A stretch of 64,000 bases of DNA from Actinobacillus seminis (GCF_002263215.1 NZ_NLFK01000005.1:124001-188000), one strand, 5' to 3'. Counted from the stretch's first letter, positions 16,526 through 27,967 are shown. The notes: generated from the sequence alone by a model not told the origin. Translations and numbers: made by a program.

Positions 16526-18196
16526 ATGTCATCACAATTTGTTTATACGATGCACCGAGTAGGTAAAGTGGTACCGCCGAAACGTCATATTCTCAAAGAT
16601 ATTTCATTAAGTTTCTTTCCCGGCGCTAAAATCGGGGTTTTAGGACTCAACGGAGCAGGAAAATCAACCCTATTGCGCATTATGGCGGGGATAGATAAAG
16701 AGATCGAAGGAGAAGCGCGTCCACAGCCTGGAATTAAAATCGGCTATCTCCCACAAGAACCAAAACTTGAACCGCAACAAACCGTACGTGAAGCCATTGA
16801 AGAAGCCGTAGCGGAAGTAAGCAACGCCTTAAAACGCCTAGATGAAGTATACACGTTATATGCCGATCCGGATGCTGATTTTGACAAATTAGCGGCGGAA
16901 CAAGCCAATCTTGAAGCCATTATTCAAGCTCATGATGGACATAATTTGGAAAACCAATTAGAACGTGCCGCTGATGCATTACGTTTACCAGATTGGAGTG
17001 CTAAAATTGAACACTTATCCGGTGGTGAACGCCGTCGCGTAGCGCTTTGTCGTTTATTGCTTGAAAAACCAGATATGTTATTGTTAGACGAACCAACCAA
17101 CCACTTAGATGCCGAATCTGTGGCATGGTTAGAGCGCTTCTTACACGACTACGAAGGCACTGTCGTGGCGATTACTCATGACCGTTATTTCTTAGATAAC
17201 GTCGCCGGTTGGATATTAGAACTTGACCGTGGCGAAGGTATTCCTTGGGAAGGAAACTATTCTTCTTGGTTGGAACAAAAAGAAAAACGTTTAGCTCAAG
17301 AGCAAGCCGCAGAATCGGCACGTCAAAAATCCATTGAAAAAGAATTAGAATGGGTACGCCAAAATCCGAAAGGTCGCCAAGCGAAAAGCAAAGCACGTAT
17401 GGCTCGCTTTGAAGAACTTAATTCAGGCGAATATCAAAAACGTAACGAAACCAATGAACTCTTTATTCCACCGGGTCCACGTTTAGGAGATAAAGTGATC
17501 GAGGTGAATAACTTAACCAAATCCTATGGCGAACGCACACTGATTGATAACCTTTCTTTCAGCATTCCAAAAGGCGCTATCGTCGGTATTATCGGACCAA
17601 ACGGAGCGGGTAAATCAACCCTTTTCCGTATGTTATCCGGCAAAGAACAGCCGGACTCCGGTTCGATTATCTTAGGGGAAACCGTGGTTTTGGCATCGGT
17701 GGATCAATTCCGTGACACCATGGATGATAAGAAAACCGTGTGGGAAGAAGTATCGAATGGGCAAGATATCTTAACCATCGGTAACTTTGAAATCCCAAGT
17801 CGTGCGTATGTGGGACGCTTTAACTTCAAAGGCGTCGATCAACAAAAACGTGTCGGCGAATTATCCGGAGGTGAACGCGGTCGTTTACATTTGGCTAAAT
17901 TATTACAAGCCGGCGGCAACGTCTTATTATTGGACGAACCGACCAACGACTTAGATGTTGAAACCTTGCGCGCACTTGAAAATGCGATCTTAGAATTCCC
18001 CGGCTGTGCCATGGTAATTTCCCACGACCGTTGGTTCTTAGACCGTATCGCCACGCATATTCTTGACTACGGTGACGAAGGCAAAGTCACCTTCTATGAA
18101 GGTAACTTCTCTGATTATGAAGACTGGAAGAAGAAAACTTTCGGTGCTGACGCAACCCAACCACACCGTATGAAATATAAACGGATTGCAAAATAA
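16526..18196 (+). CDS. ettA: energy-dependent translational throttle protein EttA
   Basis: ABC-F protein that binds the ribosomal E site and gates the first translocation steps according to the ATP/ADP ratio; it is cytoplasmic and has no membrane segments. Two ATPase domains are present with Walker A GLNGAGKST and GPNGAGKST, signatures LSGGERRRV and LSGGERGRL, and Walker B boxes LLLDEPTNHLD and LLLDEPTNDLD. The arm and P-tT interaction motif region is between them. ATG 16526 (MSSQFVYTMHRVGK) aligns with E. coli EttA and is preceded by GAG at 16516-16518; the ATG at 16514 would add four residues. An uptake signal at 16491-16499 lies just upstream. Confidence 0.96.
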   Translation: MSSQFVYTMHRVGKVVPPKRHILKDISLSFFPGAKIGVLGLNGAGKSTLLRIMAGIDKEIEGEARPQPGIKIGYLPQEPKLEPQQTVREAIEEAVAEVSNALKRLDEVYTLYADPDADFDKLAAEQANLEAIIQAHDGHNLENQLERAADALRLPDWSAKIEHLSGGERRRVALCRLLLEKPDMLLLDEPTNHLDAESVAWLERFLHDYEGTVVAITHDRYFLDNVAGWILELDRGEGIPWEGNYSSWLEQKEKRLAQEQAAESARQKSIEKELEWVRQNPKGRQAKSKARMARFEELNSGEYQKRNETNELFIPPGPRLGDKVIEVNNLTKSYGERTLIDNLSFSIPKGAIVGIIGPNGAGKSTLFRMLSGKEQPDSGSIILGETVVLASVDQFRDTMDDKKTVWEEVSNGQDILTIGNFEIPSRAYVGRFNFKGVDQQKRVGELSGGERGRLHLAKLLQAGGNVLLLDEPTNDLDVETLRALENAILEFPGCAMVISHDRWFLDRIATHILDYGDEGKVTFYEGNFSDYEDWKKKTFGADATQPHRMKYKRIAK

Positions 18197-18208
18197 AATA
18201 TAAACAAA

Positions 18209-18238
18209 AATACCGGTTTTAATTAACCGGTATTTTTT
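18209..18238 (+). terminator. rho-independent terminator of ettA
   Basis: Arms AATACCGGTT (18209-18218) and AACCGGTATT (18225-18234) with a 6-nt loop are followed by a T-run. Confidence 0.88.
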
Positions 18239-18276
18239 ATTTGTCATGAATGCTCTCATCATTCAGTGTAAACGCT

Positions 18277-18465
18277 TTGACATCGTCCCCTGCCTAAAGG
18301 CGAGGGATTCCTACCGGCTCCCACAGCAAACTGCGGGCTACTCTCGGTGGGTTCTTTGGCTTACCGCTTATGCGGTTCACTTCACAAGCGCTACGGCGAT
18401 GTCCTCCCCTGAAATGCCGTCATTGAGAAAGCCTAAGCGTATCTTTGTCAGCATGCATGATTATA
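18277..18465 (-). mobile_element. right-end scar of an IS200/IS605-type element with TnpB omega-RNA-like sequence
   Basis: On the minus strand the stretch ends with a hairpin CCCTCGCC-TTTA-GGCAGGGG (plus 18287-18306) followed by GACGATGTCAA (18277-18286), the usual layout of the right end of TnpB-carrying IS605/IS1341 elements. Upstream of it (18310-18440) is GC-rich, hairpin-forming sequence like the omega-RNA that overlaps the tnpB 3' end, including ACCGCATAAGCGGT (plus 18363-18376). No tnpB reading frame remains in the ~115 bp up to the transporter gene. The family call is from resemblance only. Confidence 0.5.
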
Positions 18466-18576
18466 CTCCATTTTATATCCACGCCCTAAAGGACTTAGGT
18501 TTACGGCACGATCAGATAAAAAATTTGATAAAAAATTACCGCACTTTAACCGTTTTTAACTTCAAAAGTTTGAAAC

Positions 18577-19941
18577 TTAAACCAAATTACTCAAGAAAAT
18601 CGCAATAATAATCAGCGGAACGATAAACTTCACATAATTAAACCAAATCGTCGTTACTAGAGAGTTCGGATTTTGGGATAGCTCTTTTTTTGCATCATCC
18701 TTTAATACGAAACCGACAAAAATAGCACAGCCTAAGGCAGTGAGCATAAATAAAATATTGCCGCTGACATAATCAAAAGTATCGAAAATATTACGCCCAA
18801 AGAAAGTCACCTCTTTTAACCAATTATCACTTAAAATTGACGGAATATTGCCCAATATAAAAATACCGCTTAAAGTTAAAATAATCGCTTTACCACGACG
18901 CATTCGTAATTTTTCCTGCAATGACGTAATAATGACTTCATAAATAGTAATTGAGGTAGTCAATGCCGCTATTAATAATAAACTGAAAAAAATTATCGCA
19001 AAGAAACGCCCTGCCCATAAATGAGAAAATACTATCGGCAAACTTTGAAAAACTAAAGTTGGCCCCGCGTTAGGTTCAATGCCGAAGCTAAATAACGACG
19101 GGAAAATCATAAATCCGGCAAGAACAGCAATAATCGTGTTGGTAAATCCTGTGATTACCGCGGTTTGAATCAGATTTTCTTCTTTACTAAGATAGCTGGA
19201 TAAGGTGATCAACACGCCAAAGCCCAAACTTAAAGCAAAGAAAACCTGCCCAAGTACCATAATAAAAAGTTGTGGCGTGATTTTGGAAAAATCCGGTTTG
19301 AGATAATAAACAATCCCTTCAGCAGCACCCGGCAAGGTCACATTGCGAATCACCATACCAATCAAAAAGACAAAAAGCAATGGCATCAAATATTTTACTG
19401 CGCGCTCTATTCCGCCAATAATTCCTCTTGCCAAAATAACATAATTAACTAATACAAAAATCAGCGTATAAAGCATAATATGCCAAGGGCTGTTGGTAAT
19501 ACTTTCATCATAAAATTGTTTGGCATATTCTTTAGTGATCACCGTGGAAATATCCAATTCACCACTGATTAAATTCACAATGTAATTCATCACCCAGCCG
19601 CCAAGTACCATATAATATGCCATAATACCAAAAGCGCCGAGCAGCCCCATATATCCTAAAACTTTCCAACCTTTTGAGACTTTGCCATCTAAACGATCGC
19701 CAAAGGCATCAATGGAATTAACCCGTAAACGGCGTCCAATGACATTTTCCACTAAAATCATAGGAATACCGATAACCAACATAGCAATACAAAACAGCAA
19801 TACATAAGCTCCTCCCCCGTTTTCACCAACTAAATAAGGGAAACGCCACGTCGCCCCGAACCCGACCGTAGCCCCAGCGACAGTAAGCACATAGGTTAAG
19901 CGGCTTGACCAGGTTTGTCTTTCTTGTTTTGTTGTCGTCAT
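18577..19941 (-). CDS. Na+-dependent transporter of the NSS (SNF) family
   Basis: Inner-membrane sodium symporter for amino acids or related amines. About eleven to twelve hydrophobic helices are visible. TM1 contains the Na+-site motif ATVGFGATWRFPYLVGENGG (GxGNxWRFP-like), as in LeuT homologues. ATG 19941 (MTTTKQERQTW) is chosen; the frame is open further back but that would overlap nth. Length 454. It follows nth by 13 bp on the same strand and may share the rnf-nth transcript. Substrate cannot be predicted. Confidence 0.9.
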   Translation of the reverse strand: MTTTKQERQTWSSRLTYVLTVAGATVGFGATWRFPYLVGENGGGAYVLLFCIAMLVIGIPMILVENVIGRRLRVNSIDAFGDRLDGKVSKGWKVLGYMGLLGAFGIMAYYMVLGGWVMNYIVNLISGELDISTVITKEYAKQFYDESITNSPWHIMLYTLIFVLVNYVILARGIIGGIERAVKYLMPLLFVFLIGMVIRNVTLPGAAEGIVYYLKPDFSKITPQLFIMVLGQVFFALSLGFGVLITLSSYLSKEENLIQTAVITGFTNTIIAVLAGFMIFPSLFSFGIEPNAGPTLVFQSLPIVFSHLWAGRFFAIIFFSLLLIAALTTSITIYEVIITSLQEKLRMRRGKAIILTLSGIFILGNIPSILSDNWLKEVTFFGRNIFDTFDYVSGNILFMLTALGCAIFVGFVLKDDAKKELSQNPNSLVTTIWFNYVKFIVPLIIIAIFLSNLV

Positions 19942-19954
19942 AATTTTTCCTGTT

Positions 19955-20590
19955 TTATATTTCGGTTTTATCTTTAAATTCACATAAATCTTCAATAATG
20001 CAAGAAGCGCAGCGCGGTTTTCTGGCAATACAAGTGTAACGCCCGTGTAAAATTAACCAATGATGTACATCGGTTTTAAATTCATCAGGCACTACTTTAA
20101 GCAATTTTTCTTCAACTTTCACAACATCTTTTCCCTGTGCAAATCCGGTACGATTGGACACACGAAAAATATGTGTATCCACCGCAATGGTCGGTTGCCC
20201 AAAGGCGGTGTTCAATACTACATTGGCAGTTTTTCTCCCAACACCGGCTAAACTTTCCAGGGACTCACGATCTTGCGGTACTTCGCCTTGATATTTTTCC
20301 ACCAAATCGCGACAAGTTTTAATAATATTTTCCGCTTTGCTGTTATATAGCCCGATCGTTTTAATATAATCTTTTAAACCATCTACGCCGAGATCTAAAA
20401 TAGCTTGCGGCGTATTGGCAACCGGAAACAGCTTGGCTGTAGCTTTATTGACGCCTTTATCCGTCGCTTGCGCCGATAAAATCACCGCAATTAACAGCTC
20501 AAAGGGCGAATGGTAATTTAATTCAGTGGTCGGATGCGGATTTTGTTCCCGTAGGCGGGTTAAAATTTCAATACGTTTTTGCTTATTCAT
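19955..20590 (-). CDS. nth: endonuclease III
   Basis: DNA glycosylase/AP lyase that removes oxidised pyrimidines in base-excision repair. The helix-hairpin-helix segment [14 protein letters not shown] contains the catalytic Lys, and [11 protein letters not shown] the catalytic Asp. The C-terminal Fe-S loop C-x6-C-x2-C-x5-C is in [17 protein letters not shown]. Length 211 equals E. coli Nth. Its ATG overlaps the rnfE stop, the same rnf/rsx-nth order as in enterobacteria. Confidence 0.97.
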   Translation of the reverse strand: MNKQKRIEILTRLREQNPHPTTELNYHSPFELLIAVILSAQATDKGVNKATAKLFPVANTPQAILDLGVDGLKDYIKTIGLYNSKAENIIKTCRDLVEKYQGEVPQDRESLESLAGVGRKTANVVLNTAFGQPTIAVDTHIFRVSNRTGFAQGKDVVKVEEKLLKVVPDEFKTDVHHWLILHGRYTCIARKPRCASCIIEDLCEFKDKTEI

Positions 20591-21330
20591 TTTACTTTTC
20601 GATCAATGATATTTTTAAGAGCCAACAATAAGCCTAAGCCAATAAACGCGCCGGGCGGTAAAATCGCTAATAAAAAGCGACTATCTACTTGAAATAATTC
20701 AAGATGTAATTCTGTTGCCCAACTTCCCAATAAATTTTCAATGCCAATAAATAATTTCCCGGTGCCAATAATTTCACGCACCCCACCCAATACAAACAAA
20801 CTTAAGGTCATCCCAAGCCCCATGGAAAAACCATCAAAAAGCGCGTGCGCAACAGAGTTTTTAGAAGCAAAAGCCTCCGCTCGCCCAATCACAATACAAT
20901 TGGTCACGATCAACGGAATAAAAATCCCCAAGGATTGATAAAGGGTATAAGTATAAGCGTTCATCATCAATTGCACCATAGTCACCGTCGTAGCAATGAT
21001 CATGACATAAATCGGAATGCGGATTTGTTGCGGAATATGTTTACGAAATAATGAGATAATCGTATTCGTACACATTAGCACAATCACCGTCGCCAATCCT
21101 AATCCGAGCGCATTGGTCGCCGATCCTGAAACAGCCAACAACGGACAAAGCCCCAATAATTGCACTAATCCCGGGTTATTTTGCCAAATACCTTGCTTAA
21201 ACAAACGCAACCAAATGCCTTTTTCTGCATTTTTTTCCACCGCACTTTGTATCTCCGACGAAGGTTGCGCCAAATCTGACACATCACTTTCTAAAGCGCG
21301 GTCAATTTTTATACCGTTTTCTGTCGTCAT
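20587..21330 (-). CDS. rnfE: Rnf electron-transport complex subunit RnfE
   Basis: Integral membrane subunit of the ion-translocating ferredoxin:NAD+ oxidoreductase; with RnfA it forms the membrane core. Six hydrophobic helices follow [20 protein letters not shown]. The protein has 247 residues, about 40 more at the N-terminus than typical RnfE/RsxE; that extension ([20 protein letters not shown] and on) is polar, partly encoded by an uptake signal near 21238, and there is no internal Met to give a shorter start. The start overlaps the rnfG stop. Confidence 0.94.
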   Translation of the reverse strand: MTTENGIKIDRALESDVSDLAQPSSEIQSAVEKNAEKGIWLRLFKQGIWQNNPGLVQLLGLCPLLAVSGSATNALGLGLATVIVLMCTNTIISLFRKHIPQQIRIPIYVMIIATTVTMVQLMMNAYTYTLYQSLGIFIPLIVTNCIVIGRAEAFASKNSVAHALFDGFSMGLGMTLSLFVLGGVREIIGTGKLFIGIENLLGSWATELHLELFQVDSRFLLAILPPGAFIGLGLLLALKNIIDRKVK

Positions 21331-21962
21331 TATTTTTCATTTAACCGTTTTGTTTGATCATGATGTCGCAATTCATCAAGTAAAAATAGCGCCGAATGCT
21401 TCACTTGGTTCACTACCGCACGTGGCGTAATAGTCGCGCCGGCAAATTGATCAAATTTCCCACCGTCTTTTTTCACCGCCCAATCAGATAAGGTATCTTG
21501 GCTGATTTTTTGATTGCTCAACGACAAAATCCAGTCGGAAATGCGCAATTCAATTTTATCGCCCAACCCCGGCGTTTCCGCATGTTCAATGACGCGAACG
21601 CCAAGCACATCGCCCTGTGGTGTTAATCCTACCAATAAACGAATATTGCCTGAATATCCATCCGGCGCAACGGTTTCATAAGCATAAGCGCTAATTTTAC
21701 CATCCTTTTTTGCGACGCAAATTTTACCAATACTCGAATTTTTCAGCGCCGACTTCTCTAAATCATAGCAACTTTGCAGCAAATCATTGTCATGATATTG
21801 TGCGGGAATAACTTCGGATAACAACGCTTGTTGCTGCTTGGCAACCACTTCATCAATTTTATCTTTGGTTAAAAAATAAATCCCGGTAGAAAGTGCGGTA
21901 CAAGCCAACGCCACACCGCCCAATAATAAACTGTATTTAGCACTCATTTTTGTCATATTCAT
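21330..21962 (-). CDS. rnfG: Rnf complex subunit RnfG (FMN-binding)
   Basis: Periplasm-facing flavoprotein subunit, anchored by one N-terminal helix ([20 protein letters not shown]). FMN is bound covalently to a Thr in the motif seen here as [11 protein letters not shown], and the [10 protein letters not shown] box is conserved. 210 residues. ATG 21962 overlaps the rnfD stop; Met codons three and six residues later are alternatives. Confidence 0.94.
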   Translation of the reverse strand: MNMTKMSAKYSLLLGGVALACTALSTGIYFLTKDKIDEVVAKQQQALLSEVIPAQYHDNDLLQSCYDLEKSALKNSSIGKICVAKKDGKISAYAYETVAPDGYSGNIRLLVGLTPQGDVLGVRVIEHAETPGLGDKIELRISDWILSLSNQKISQDTLSDWAVKKDGGKFDQFAGATITPRAVVNQVKHSALFLLDELRHHDQTKRLNEK

Positions 21963-23041
21963 GAACGAGTACCCCGCACATGACCTGCAACTCGAGGTCG
22001 GGTGTAATGATCAATTAAAGGAACACAAATATTGCCCAATAAGATCGCAAACGCGACACCATCCGGATAACCGCCATAATAGCGAATAAGATACACCAGC
22101 AAACCGACTAACGCACCGAATACCAATTTTCCTTTCGGCGTAATCGAAGCGGTCACCGGATCAGTAGCGATAAAAAAGGCACCGAACATGGTCGCACCAC
22201 TTAACCACTGCGCGTTAAACGATAAATGTAATCCTGCAGAAAACACACTCGATCCCATGCCCAATAATGTCATCATCAATAACATTGCCAGCGGAATTTG
22301 CCAATGAATTACTTTGCGCCAAATTAAGAAAATACCGCCAAATAAAAATGCCACATTCACTTGCCACCAACCCAAAGCAAAATCGCCATGATCAAAAATT
22401 GGCGAACGTAGCATCTCCCCATACAACCCCACAGGATAACCCTCGGTATATTTAGTGGCTAAGGTTTTGACTTCGTTTAATGGTGTCGCCTGTGTCACAC
22501 CATCAATTGATGCGGTAAGTTGTGCCAAGCTAAATCCGTCAGTGGTTGCGCCTTGAAAAATCAAGGAATACGTATCCGCCAGCGTTGGAGGCTCATTTAA
22601 TAAGTTAATCGGCGGCAACCAAGTACTCATTTGCAATGGGAAAGAAATCAATAAAATCACATATCCCACCATTGCCGGATTAAATGGATTTTGTCCCAAT
22701 CCGCCATACACGTGTTTTCCTAAAATAACAGCACAAAAAATACCGATCAAAATAATCCAATAAGGCGCATAAGGCGGGATCGCTACCGATAAAATTAATG
22801 CAGTTAATACCACGCTGCAATCCGCAATATAAAATAATGCGGGCTTTTTGCGTAAAAATGTCACGATCAATTCCACTACCAGCGCCCATACAATAGCCAA
22901 ACTTGCCTGCACAAGCACGCCCGGACCGAAATAATACACTTGTGTAATTATCGCCGGAATCATCGCCCCGATCACCCACAACATAATCCGAGCAGTAAAT
23001 TTGCCCGAATGTGTATGTGGAGAACTTACCATTTTAAACAT
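21959..23041 (-). CDS. rnfD: Rnf complex subunit RnfD
   Basis: Polytopic membrane subunit with about nine to ten helices and covalent FMN, attached to the Thr of the DGVTQATPL segment. The N-terminus [13 protein letters not shown] is characteristic of Pasteurellaceae RnfD. The segment [14 protein letters not shown] is strongly conserved in the NqrB/RnfD family. 360 residues. It starts 25 bp after rnfC. Confidence 0.95.
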   Translation of the reverse strand: MFKMVSSPHTHSGKFTARIMLWVIGAMIPAIITQVYYFGPGVLVQASLAIVWALVVELIVTFLRKKPALFYIADCSVVLTALILSVAIPPYAPYWIILIGIFCAVILGKHVYGGLGQNPFNPAMVGYVILLISFPLQMSTWLPPINLLNEPPTLADTYSLIFQGATTDGFSLAQLTASIDGVTQATPLNEVKTLATKYTEGYPVGLYGEMLRSPIFDHGDFALGWWQVNVAFLFGGIFLIWRKVIHWQIPLAMLLMMTLLGMGSSVFSAGLHLSFNAQWLSGATMFGAFFIATDPVTASITPKGKLVFGALVGLLVYLIRYYGGYPDGVAFAILLGNICVPLIDHYTRPRVAGHVRGTRS

Positions 23042-23065
23042 GACAACACCTTATTTATCTTGATT

Positions 23066-25057
23066 TTATTCGGCATCTTTTGCCTGTTGCACAGCTAATT
23101 TTTTCGCTTTTGCACGGGCAATCGCTGCGGCAACCGCGACTTTTTTCGGATCCGTTGTAACCGTTTTTTCCGCATCCGTTACATTTTCTGCGGCTGAAAC
23201 TTCCCCGCCTTTTTCCGCTTCGCCTTGCTCGGCTTCATTTTGCTGTGCGGCTAATTTTTTCACTTTCGCACGGGCAAGCGCTGCGGCAACCGCGGCTTTT
23301 TTATCTTCAAGTGCGGTGCTTTTTTCTGCTGTTTTTTCATTCATTGAAGATACTCTCATTTCTGCGGAATTTTCCACTGCACTTTGTAGTGTTTCCTCTG
23401 CCTGTTGATGTGCTAAACGACGAGCCTTACGTGCTGCCATAATGTCGCTATTGTCAGGTAAAATTTCCCCTTTAGTACCGACAATCGTTTTAATTTCGTT
23501 AATTTTAACCGATGAATCCGCCTTGGCTTGTTTCGCTTTTAAACGCGCCAAGGCAGCTTTAACCGGATCCTCGCCTTTTTGTTTTGCCAATTCTTCTCGA
23601 CGATTTTCCGCTGCCCGTTGCGAACGCGCTTTGCGTTCTAATTCTTCTTTTTCTAAACGTGCCTGGCGCGCCTCAAAACGAATTTTCGCTTCTTCCGCTT
23701 TTTTCGCTTTTTCTTTAATTTCCCAAATTTTGGCTTTTTCTTGACGGAAATATTGAGTTAACGGAATATGACTTGGACAAACATAAGCACAAAGCCCGCA
23801 TTCAATACAATCTTTTAGGGAATATTGTTGGGATTTTTCATGATCTTCGCTGCGTGCAAACCAATAAAGTTGCTGTGGCATTAAATTTACCGGACAAGCA
23901 TCCGAACAAGCCGAACAACGAATACAAGAACGTTCCGGCTCCGGCGGCGCATATTCAAAATGATCGGGCGCCAATAAACAGTTGGTAAGCTTGGTCACCG
24001 GTGCGTTTAAATTTGGCAGGATAAATCCCATCATAGGTCCCCCCATAACGACGGGAAAGCGCTCGTCATAACGATAATCCGCTTGTTGCAACAAGGCGAC
24101 AATTGGCGTACCAAAACGCACCCATTGATTACCTTTTTGTTGAATTTTATCGCCGGTTAAGGTCACCACACGCTCAATCAAAGGCTCATCATCCATCACC
24201 GCACGTTTGATCGCAAATGCGGTTCCCACATTGTGCATCAACACTCCAATACTGGACGAACGCTGACCGCTCGGCACTTCCATACCGGTTAACACTTGGA
24301 TCAATTGTTTTGCCGCACCGGATGGATATTTCGTTGGAATAACCCGAATTTCAATATCGTTAGCGCCTTGTAAAACTGCTTTCAACGCACTCACTGCTTC
24401 AGGCTTGTTATCTTCAATGGCGATCACCACTTTTTCCGGGCGCAAAATATAGCGTAAAATACGGCTTCCCTCGATAATTTCATGGGGATAATCTCGCATT
24501 AAGCGATCGTCGCACGTAATATAGGGTTCGCATTCCGCACCATTGATAATCAATAATTTAACTTGTTTTTCTGCCGAATGAATTTTCGCAGCAGTCGGAA
24601 AAACCGCACCGCCCAATCCGGCAATACCGGCACGATAAATTTTTTCAATTAATTGTTCCGGCGTATGGGTTAAAAAATCGTCGATAGGCTCACGTTCACA
24701 CCATTTATCTTGACCATCCGCTTGAATTTCAATACACATTTCCGGCAATCCGGAAGGGTGAGCGGCAACATAGGGCGCAATATTTACCACTGTTCCGGAA
24801 GTGGACGCGTGTACCGGCAAGGCTCGCAGTCCTTCGCCCTGCGTTAATGCCTGACCTTTTAATACATGCTCGCCAACATGAACTAAAATATTACCGGCAG
24901 ATCCTGCGTGTTGTTTAATCGGAATATAAAAACGTTCAACTAGCTTAGCCGCTTTGATTGGCGTTTGATTGGACTGTGATTTCATTTCCGGCGGGTGAAC
25001 CCCACCTTTAAAATCCCATAATTTACCGGAATTGAAACGGGTTAATACATTACTCAT
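23066..25057 (-). CDS. rnfC: Rnf complex subunit RnfC (NADH-binding, Fe-S)
   Basis: Cytoplasm-facing subunit carrying FMN/NADH-binding Rossmann-like and SLBB domains and two [4Fe-4S] clusters, bound by [12 protein letters not shown] and [15 protein letters not shown] 25057 ([19 protein letters not shown]) matches the family start; the open frame runs seven residues further back. The C-terminal ~220 residues are a charged, Ala/Lys-rich extension with repeated units such as [19 protein letters not shown] and [19 protein letters not shown]. That tail is common in gammaproteobacterial RnfC and varies in repeat number. About 663 residues in all. Confidence 0.95.
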   Translation of the reverse strand: MSNVLTRFNSGKLWDFKGGVHPPEMKSQSNQTPIKAAKLVERFYIPIKQHAGSAGNILVHVGEHVLKGQALTQGEGLRALPVHASTSGTVVNIAPYVAAHPSGLPEMCIEIQADGQDKWCEREPIDDFLTHTPEQLIEKIYRAGIAGLGGAVFPTAAKIHSAEKQVKLLIINGAECEPYITCDDRLMRDYPHEIIEGSRILRYILRPEKVVIAIEDNKPEAVSALKAVLQGANDIEIRVIPTKYPSGAAKQLIQVLTGMEVPSGQRSSSIGVLMHNVGTAFAIKRAVMDDEPLIERVVTLTGDKIQQKGNQWVRFGTPIVALLQQADYRYDERFPVVMGGPMMGFILPNLNAPVTKLTNCLLAPDHFEYAPPEPERSCIRCSACSDACPVNLMPQQLYWFARSEDHEKSQQYSLKDCIECGLCAYVCPSHIPLTQYFRQEKAKIWEIKEKAKKAEEAKIRFEARQARLEKEELERKARSQRAAENRREELAKQKGEDPVKAALARLKAKQAKADSSVKINEIKTIVGTKGEILPDNSDIMAARKARRLAHQQAEETLQSAVENSAEMRVSSMNEKTAEKSTALEDKKAAVAAALARAKVKKLAAQQNEAEQGEAEKGGEVSAAENVTDAEKTVTTDPKKVAVAAAIARAKAKKLAVQQAKDAE

Positions 25058-25067
25058 TCTGCGTTCC

Positions 25068-25658
25068 TTACTTTCCAATCACCAATTTTTTCTCCACCGA
25101 GGTCCTATTGACCACAGGAATGACCAAATTTGGATCAAATTGCCAATCCCAAGTATCAATATTTTTCTCAACTTTAATCATGGAAATACAATCCGTCGGG
25201 CAAGGTGCTACGCAAAGTTCACAACCGGTACATAAATCAGCAATAATGGTGTGCATGGATTTATTCGTACCAATAATCGCATCCACCGGACAGGCTTGAA
25301 TACATTTAGTACAACCAATACACATATTTTCATCAATAAAGGCAACTTTAGGAACAGGATCTTCGGCAAATTCCGTCGCCGGTACCTCCACTCCCAATAA
25401 ATCAGCAATTTTCACCACCAAGGGTTGACCACCCGGTACACATTTTGTAATCACATCACCATTAGCAATGGCTTCCGCATAAGGTTTGCATCCCGGATAG
25501 CCACATTGCCCACATTGACTTTGTGGCAATAAAGCATCAATTTTTTCCACGATAGGATCCGCTTCTACTTTCAATTTAATGGACGCGATACCTAAAATTA
25601 AACCGAAAATCAATGCCAATATAGCGATCATTATCGGCACATAATAAATTGTTGTCAT
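25068..25658 (-). CDS. rnfB: Rnf complex subunit RnfB (ferredoxin-like)
   Basis: Electron-transfer subunit with an N-terminal membrane helix ([17 protein letters not shown]), a four-Cys cluster domain ([13 protein letters not shown]) and a C-terminal 2[4Fe-4S] ferredoxin domain with [12 protein letters not shown] and [12 protein letters not shown]. 196 residues, as expected. Located between rnfA and rnfC with very short gaps. Confidence 0.96.
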   Translation of the reverse strand: MTTIYYVPIMIAILALIFGLILGIASIKLKVEADPIVEKIDALLPQSQCGQCGYPGCKPYAEAIANGDVITKCVPGGQPLVVKIADLLGVEVPATEFAEDPVPKVAFIDENMCIGCTKCIQACPVDAIIGTNKSMHTIIADLCTGCELCVAPCPTDCISMIKVEKNIDTWDWQFDPNLVIPVVNRTSVEKKLVIGK

Positions 25659-25659
25659 A

Positions 25660-26271
<612 letters not shown>

Positions 26272-26358
26272 TTATTATCCCTTTTTCCGGAGTTGAGAAC
26301 AATAAAAAATATGGGGTATTTGGGAAAACTTAGCAAAAAATGACCGCACTTTAGCGGA

Positions 26359-27255
26359 TTAATTCGCTGCTTTTAATGCGTAAGAAAGCGCTTGGGATAA
26401 TTGAGGATAACGAAAAGTAAAACCGGCGTTGAGCAATTTCTGCGGCAACACAACTTGACTATCTAACAGCAAATCTGCGCGTTCGCCTAAAATCCGGCGT
26501 AACATAATTGCCGGCACCGCAGCAAAGTGCGGTCGTTTTAGCAGCGATCCGAGTATACGGTTAAATTCAGCATTTCGCACCGGATATGGCGAAACCAAGT
26601 TAAAAGGACCTTGGTATTGCGGTTGTTGTAGCAAAAAGAGAATCGCTGCCACCATATCCGGCAACGCAATCCAGCCCCAATATTGCATCCCATTGCCTAA
26701 TTTTCCGCCCAAGCCGAAACGATAAAGCGGTAACATTCTTGCCAAGGCTCCGCCCTGCCCTGCCAGCACAATGCCGGTACGCAATAAACAAACGCGCGTT
26801 TTTGCTGATAATGCCGCCTGCTCCCATTGTCGACATAATTGTGCGGCAAACTCGCTTCCGGCAGCGGTTTGTTCAGTGATTTCAACATTACCATGATCGC
26901 CATAAAATCCAGTGGCAGAGCCGGAGATAAATGTATGTGGCGGCTGTTGGCTTTGATTTATAAGTGCGGTCAATTTTTGCGTTAAATTAATTCGACTTTG
27001 TACTAACCTTTGTTTTTGTTGTGTATTCCATCTGCGATCAAAAATCGGTTCGCCCGCTAAATTGACCACTGCATCAAATTCATCAAAAGAAGCATAATAC
27101 TCCAGTGCGGTCACCAAATTCACAGAGGAAGGCAATTTTGCACTAGCTTGATCCGAGTGGCGTGAAAGTGCGGTTACATTATGCTTTAGTTCAACTAAAC
27201 GAGAAACCAATGAACTGCCGATTAAACCGGTTGCGCCGGTGATAAAAATGTTCAT
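26359..27255 (-). CDS. yfcH: TIGR01777-type SDR epimerase YfcH
   Basis: Short-chain dehydrogenase/epimerase-like protein with the N-terminal dinucleotide-binding motif TGATGLIGSSL and the family boxes NLAGEPI and SGSATGFYG. The C-terminal DUF1731 segment RRILGERADLLLDSQ ends with VLPQKLLNAGFTFRYP. 298 residues. The substrate of the family is unknown. It contains several uptake signals. It lies behind argR with a separate-looking gap. Confidence 0.92.
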   Translation of the reverse strand: MNIFITGATGLIGSSLVSRLVELKHNVTALSRHSDQASAKLPSSVNLVTALEYYASFDEFDAVVNLAGEPIFDRRWNTQQKQRLVQSRINLTQKLTALINQSQQPPHTFISGSATGFYGDHGNVEITEQTAAGSEFAAQLCRQWEQAALSAKTRVCLLRTGIVLAGQGGALARMLPLYRFGLGGKLGNGMQYWGWIALPDMVAAILFLLQQPQYQGPFNLVSPYPVRNAEFNRILGSLLKRPHFAAVPAIMLRRILGERADLLLDSQVVLPQKLLNAGFTFRYPQLSQALSYALKAAN

Positions 27256-27346
27256 TTTTCCTCCTCTTCAGTAAACCGCTTAACTCAACGAAAACGACGT
27301 CAAATTTGACCGCACTTTTATATTAGCGATAAGACCTAATGCTATT

Positions 27347-27814
27347 TTATAGCGAATTTTCAAATAATTGCTGAATATTTTCCATCAAATCGCGGATATT
27401 GGTATTCAACGTCGGGGTGACAAAAATCGTATCGTCACCGGCAATAGTTCCTAAAATTCCGTCCGCTTTCCCCACGGAATCCAGTAAGCAAGCAATTAAT
27501 TGTGCAGCGCCCGGACTGGTTTTAATCACGATTAAATAATCGTTAAAATCCACATCCAATACTAAATTTTTCAATGGGCTGCTGGTATTCGGCACGCTTA
27601 ATTCATTCGGCAAGCAATATACCATTTCCATTCGGGTATTACGCGTACGCACCGCACCGAATTTAGTTAACATACGCGATACTTTAGATTGATTAATATG
27701 GGTAAACCCTTGTTTTTGCAAGGCGCTGACAATTTCACTTTGCGAGCCGAAACGCTCTTGGGCAAGTAATTCTTTGAATGCTTTTATCAAATTATCCGTT
27801 TTTTCACTCGTCAT
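27347..27814 (-). CDS. argR: arginine repressor
   Basis: Hexameric transcriptional regulator that uses L-arginine as corepressor for arginine synthesis and catabolism genes. The winged HTH contains [20 protein letters not shown], and the C-terminal oligomerisation/arginine-binding domain has [11 protein letters not shown] and [11 protein letters not shown] with its paired Asp. 155 residues, as in E. coli. A palindromic ARG-box-like site lies 36 bp upstream, suggesting autoregulation. Confidence 0.96.
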   Translation of the reverse strand: MTSEKTDNLIKAFKELLAQERFGSQSEIVSALQKQGFTHINQSKVSRMLTKFGAVRTRNTRMEMVYCLPNELSVPNTSSPLKNLVLDVDFNDYLIVIKTSPGAAQLIACLLDSVGKADGILGTIAGDDTIFVTPTLNTNIRDLMENIQQLFENSL

Positions 27815-27849
27815 TATCTTTTCTCATATTACTTTTTCTAGCTAGATTC

Positions 27850-27863
27850 TGCATAAAAATGCA
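27850..27863. promoter_or_regulatory. candidate ARG box upstream of argR
   Basis: TGCATAAAAATGCA is a perfect palindrome with an A/T centre, like half-conserved ARG boxes; a partial second copy TTGCATAAAAAGCA is at 27891-27904. Position upstream of argR fits autoregulation, inferred only. Confidence 0.4.
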
Positions 27864-27913
27864 AAATAAGTAAACAAAAAATTACTTTTTTTGCATAAAA
27901 AGCACACTAGCGG

Positions 27914-27947
27914 CAAAAAAATAGCAGGATAATTTCCATCATCCTGC
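27914..27947 (-). terminator. rho-independent terminator of pgi
   Basis: Minus-strand stem GCAGGAT/ATCCTGC (27941-27947 with 27924-27930) is followed by TA and seven U (27915-27921), 20 bp past the pgi stop. Confidence 0.85.
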
Positions 27948-27967
27948 CATCTACAGAGCTCAAAAGT

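Noticed and set aside
18246-18608. 120-codon plus-strand frame across the TnpB-type scar
   Set aside because: It crosses terminator, scar and the 3' end of the transporter gene, and its sequence has no protein-like character.
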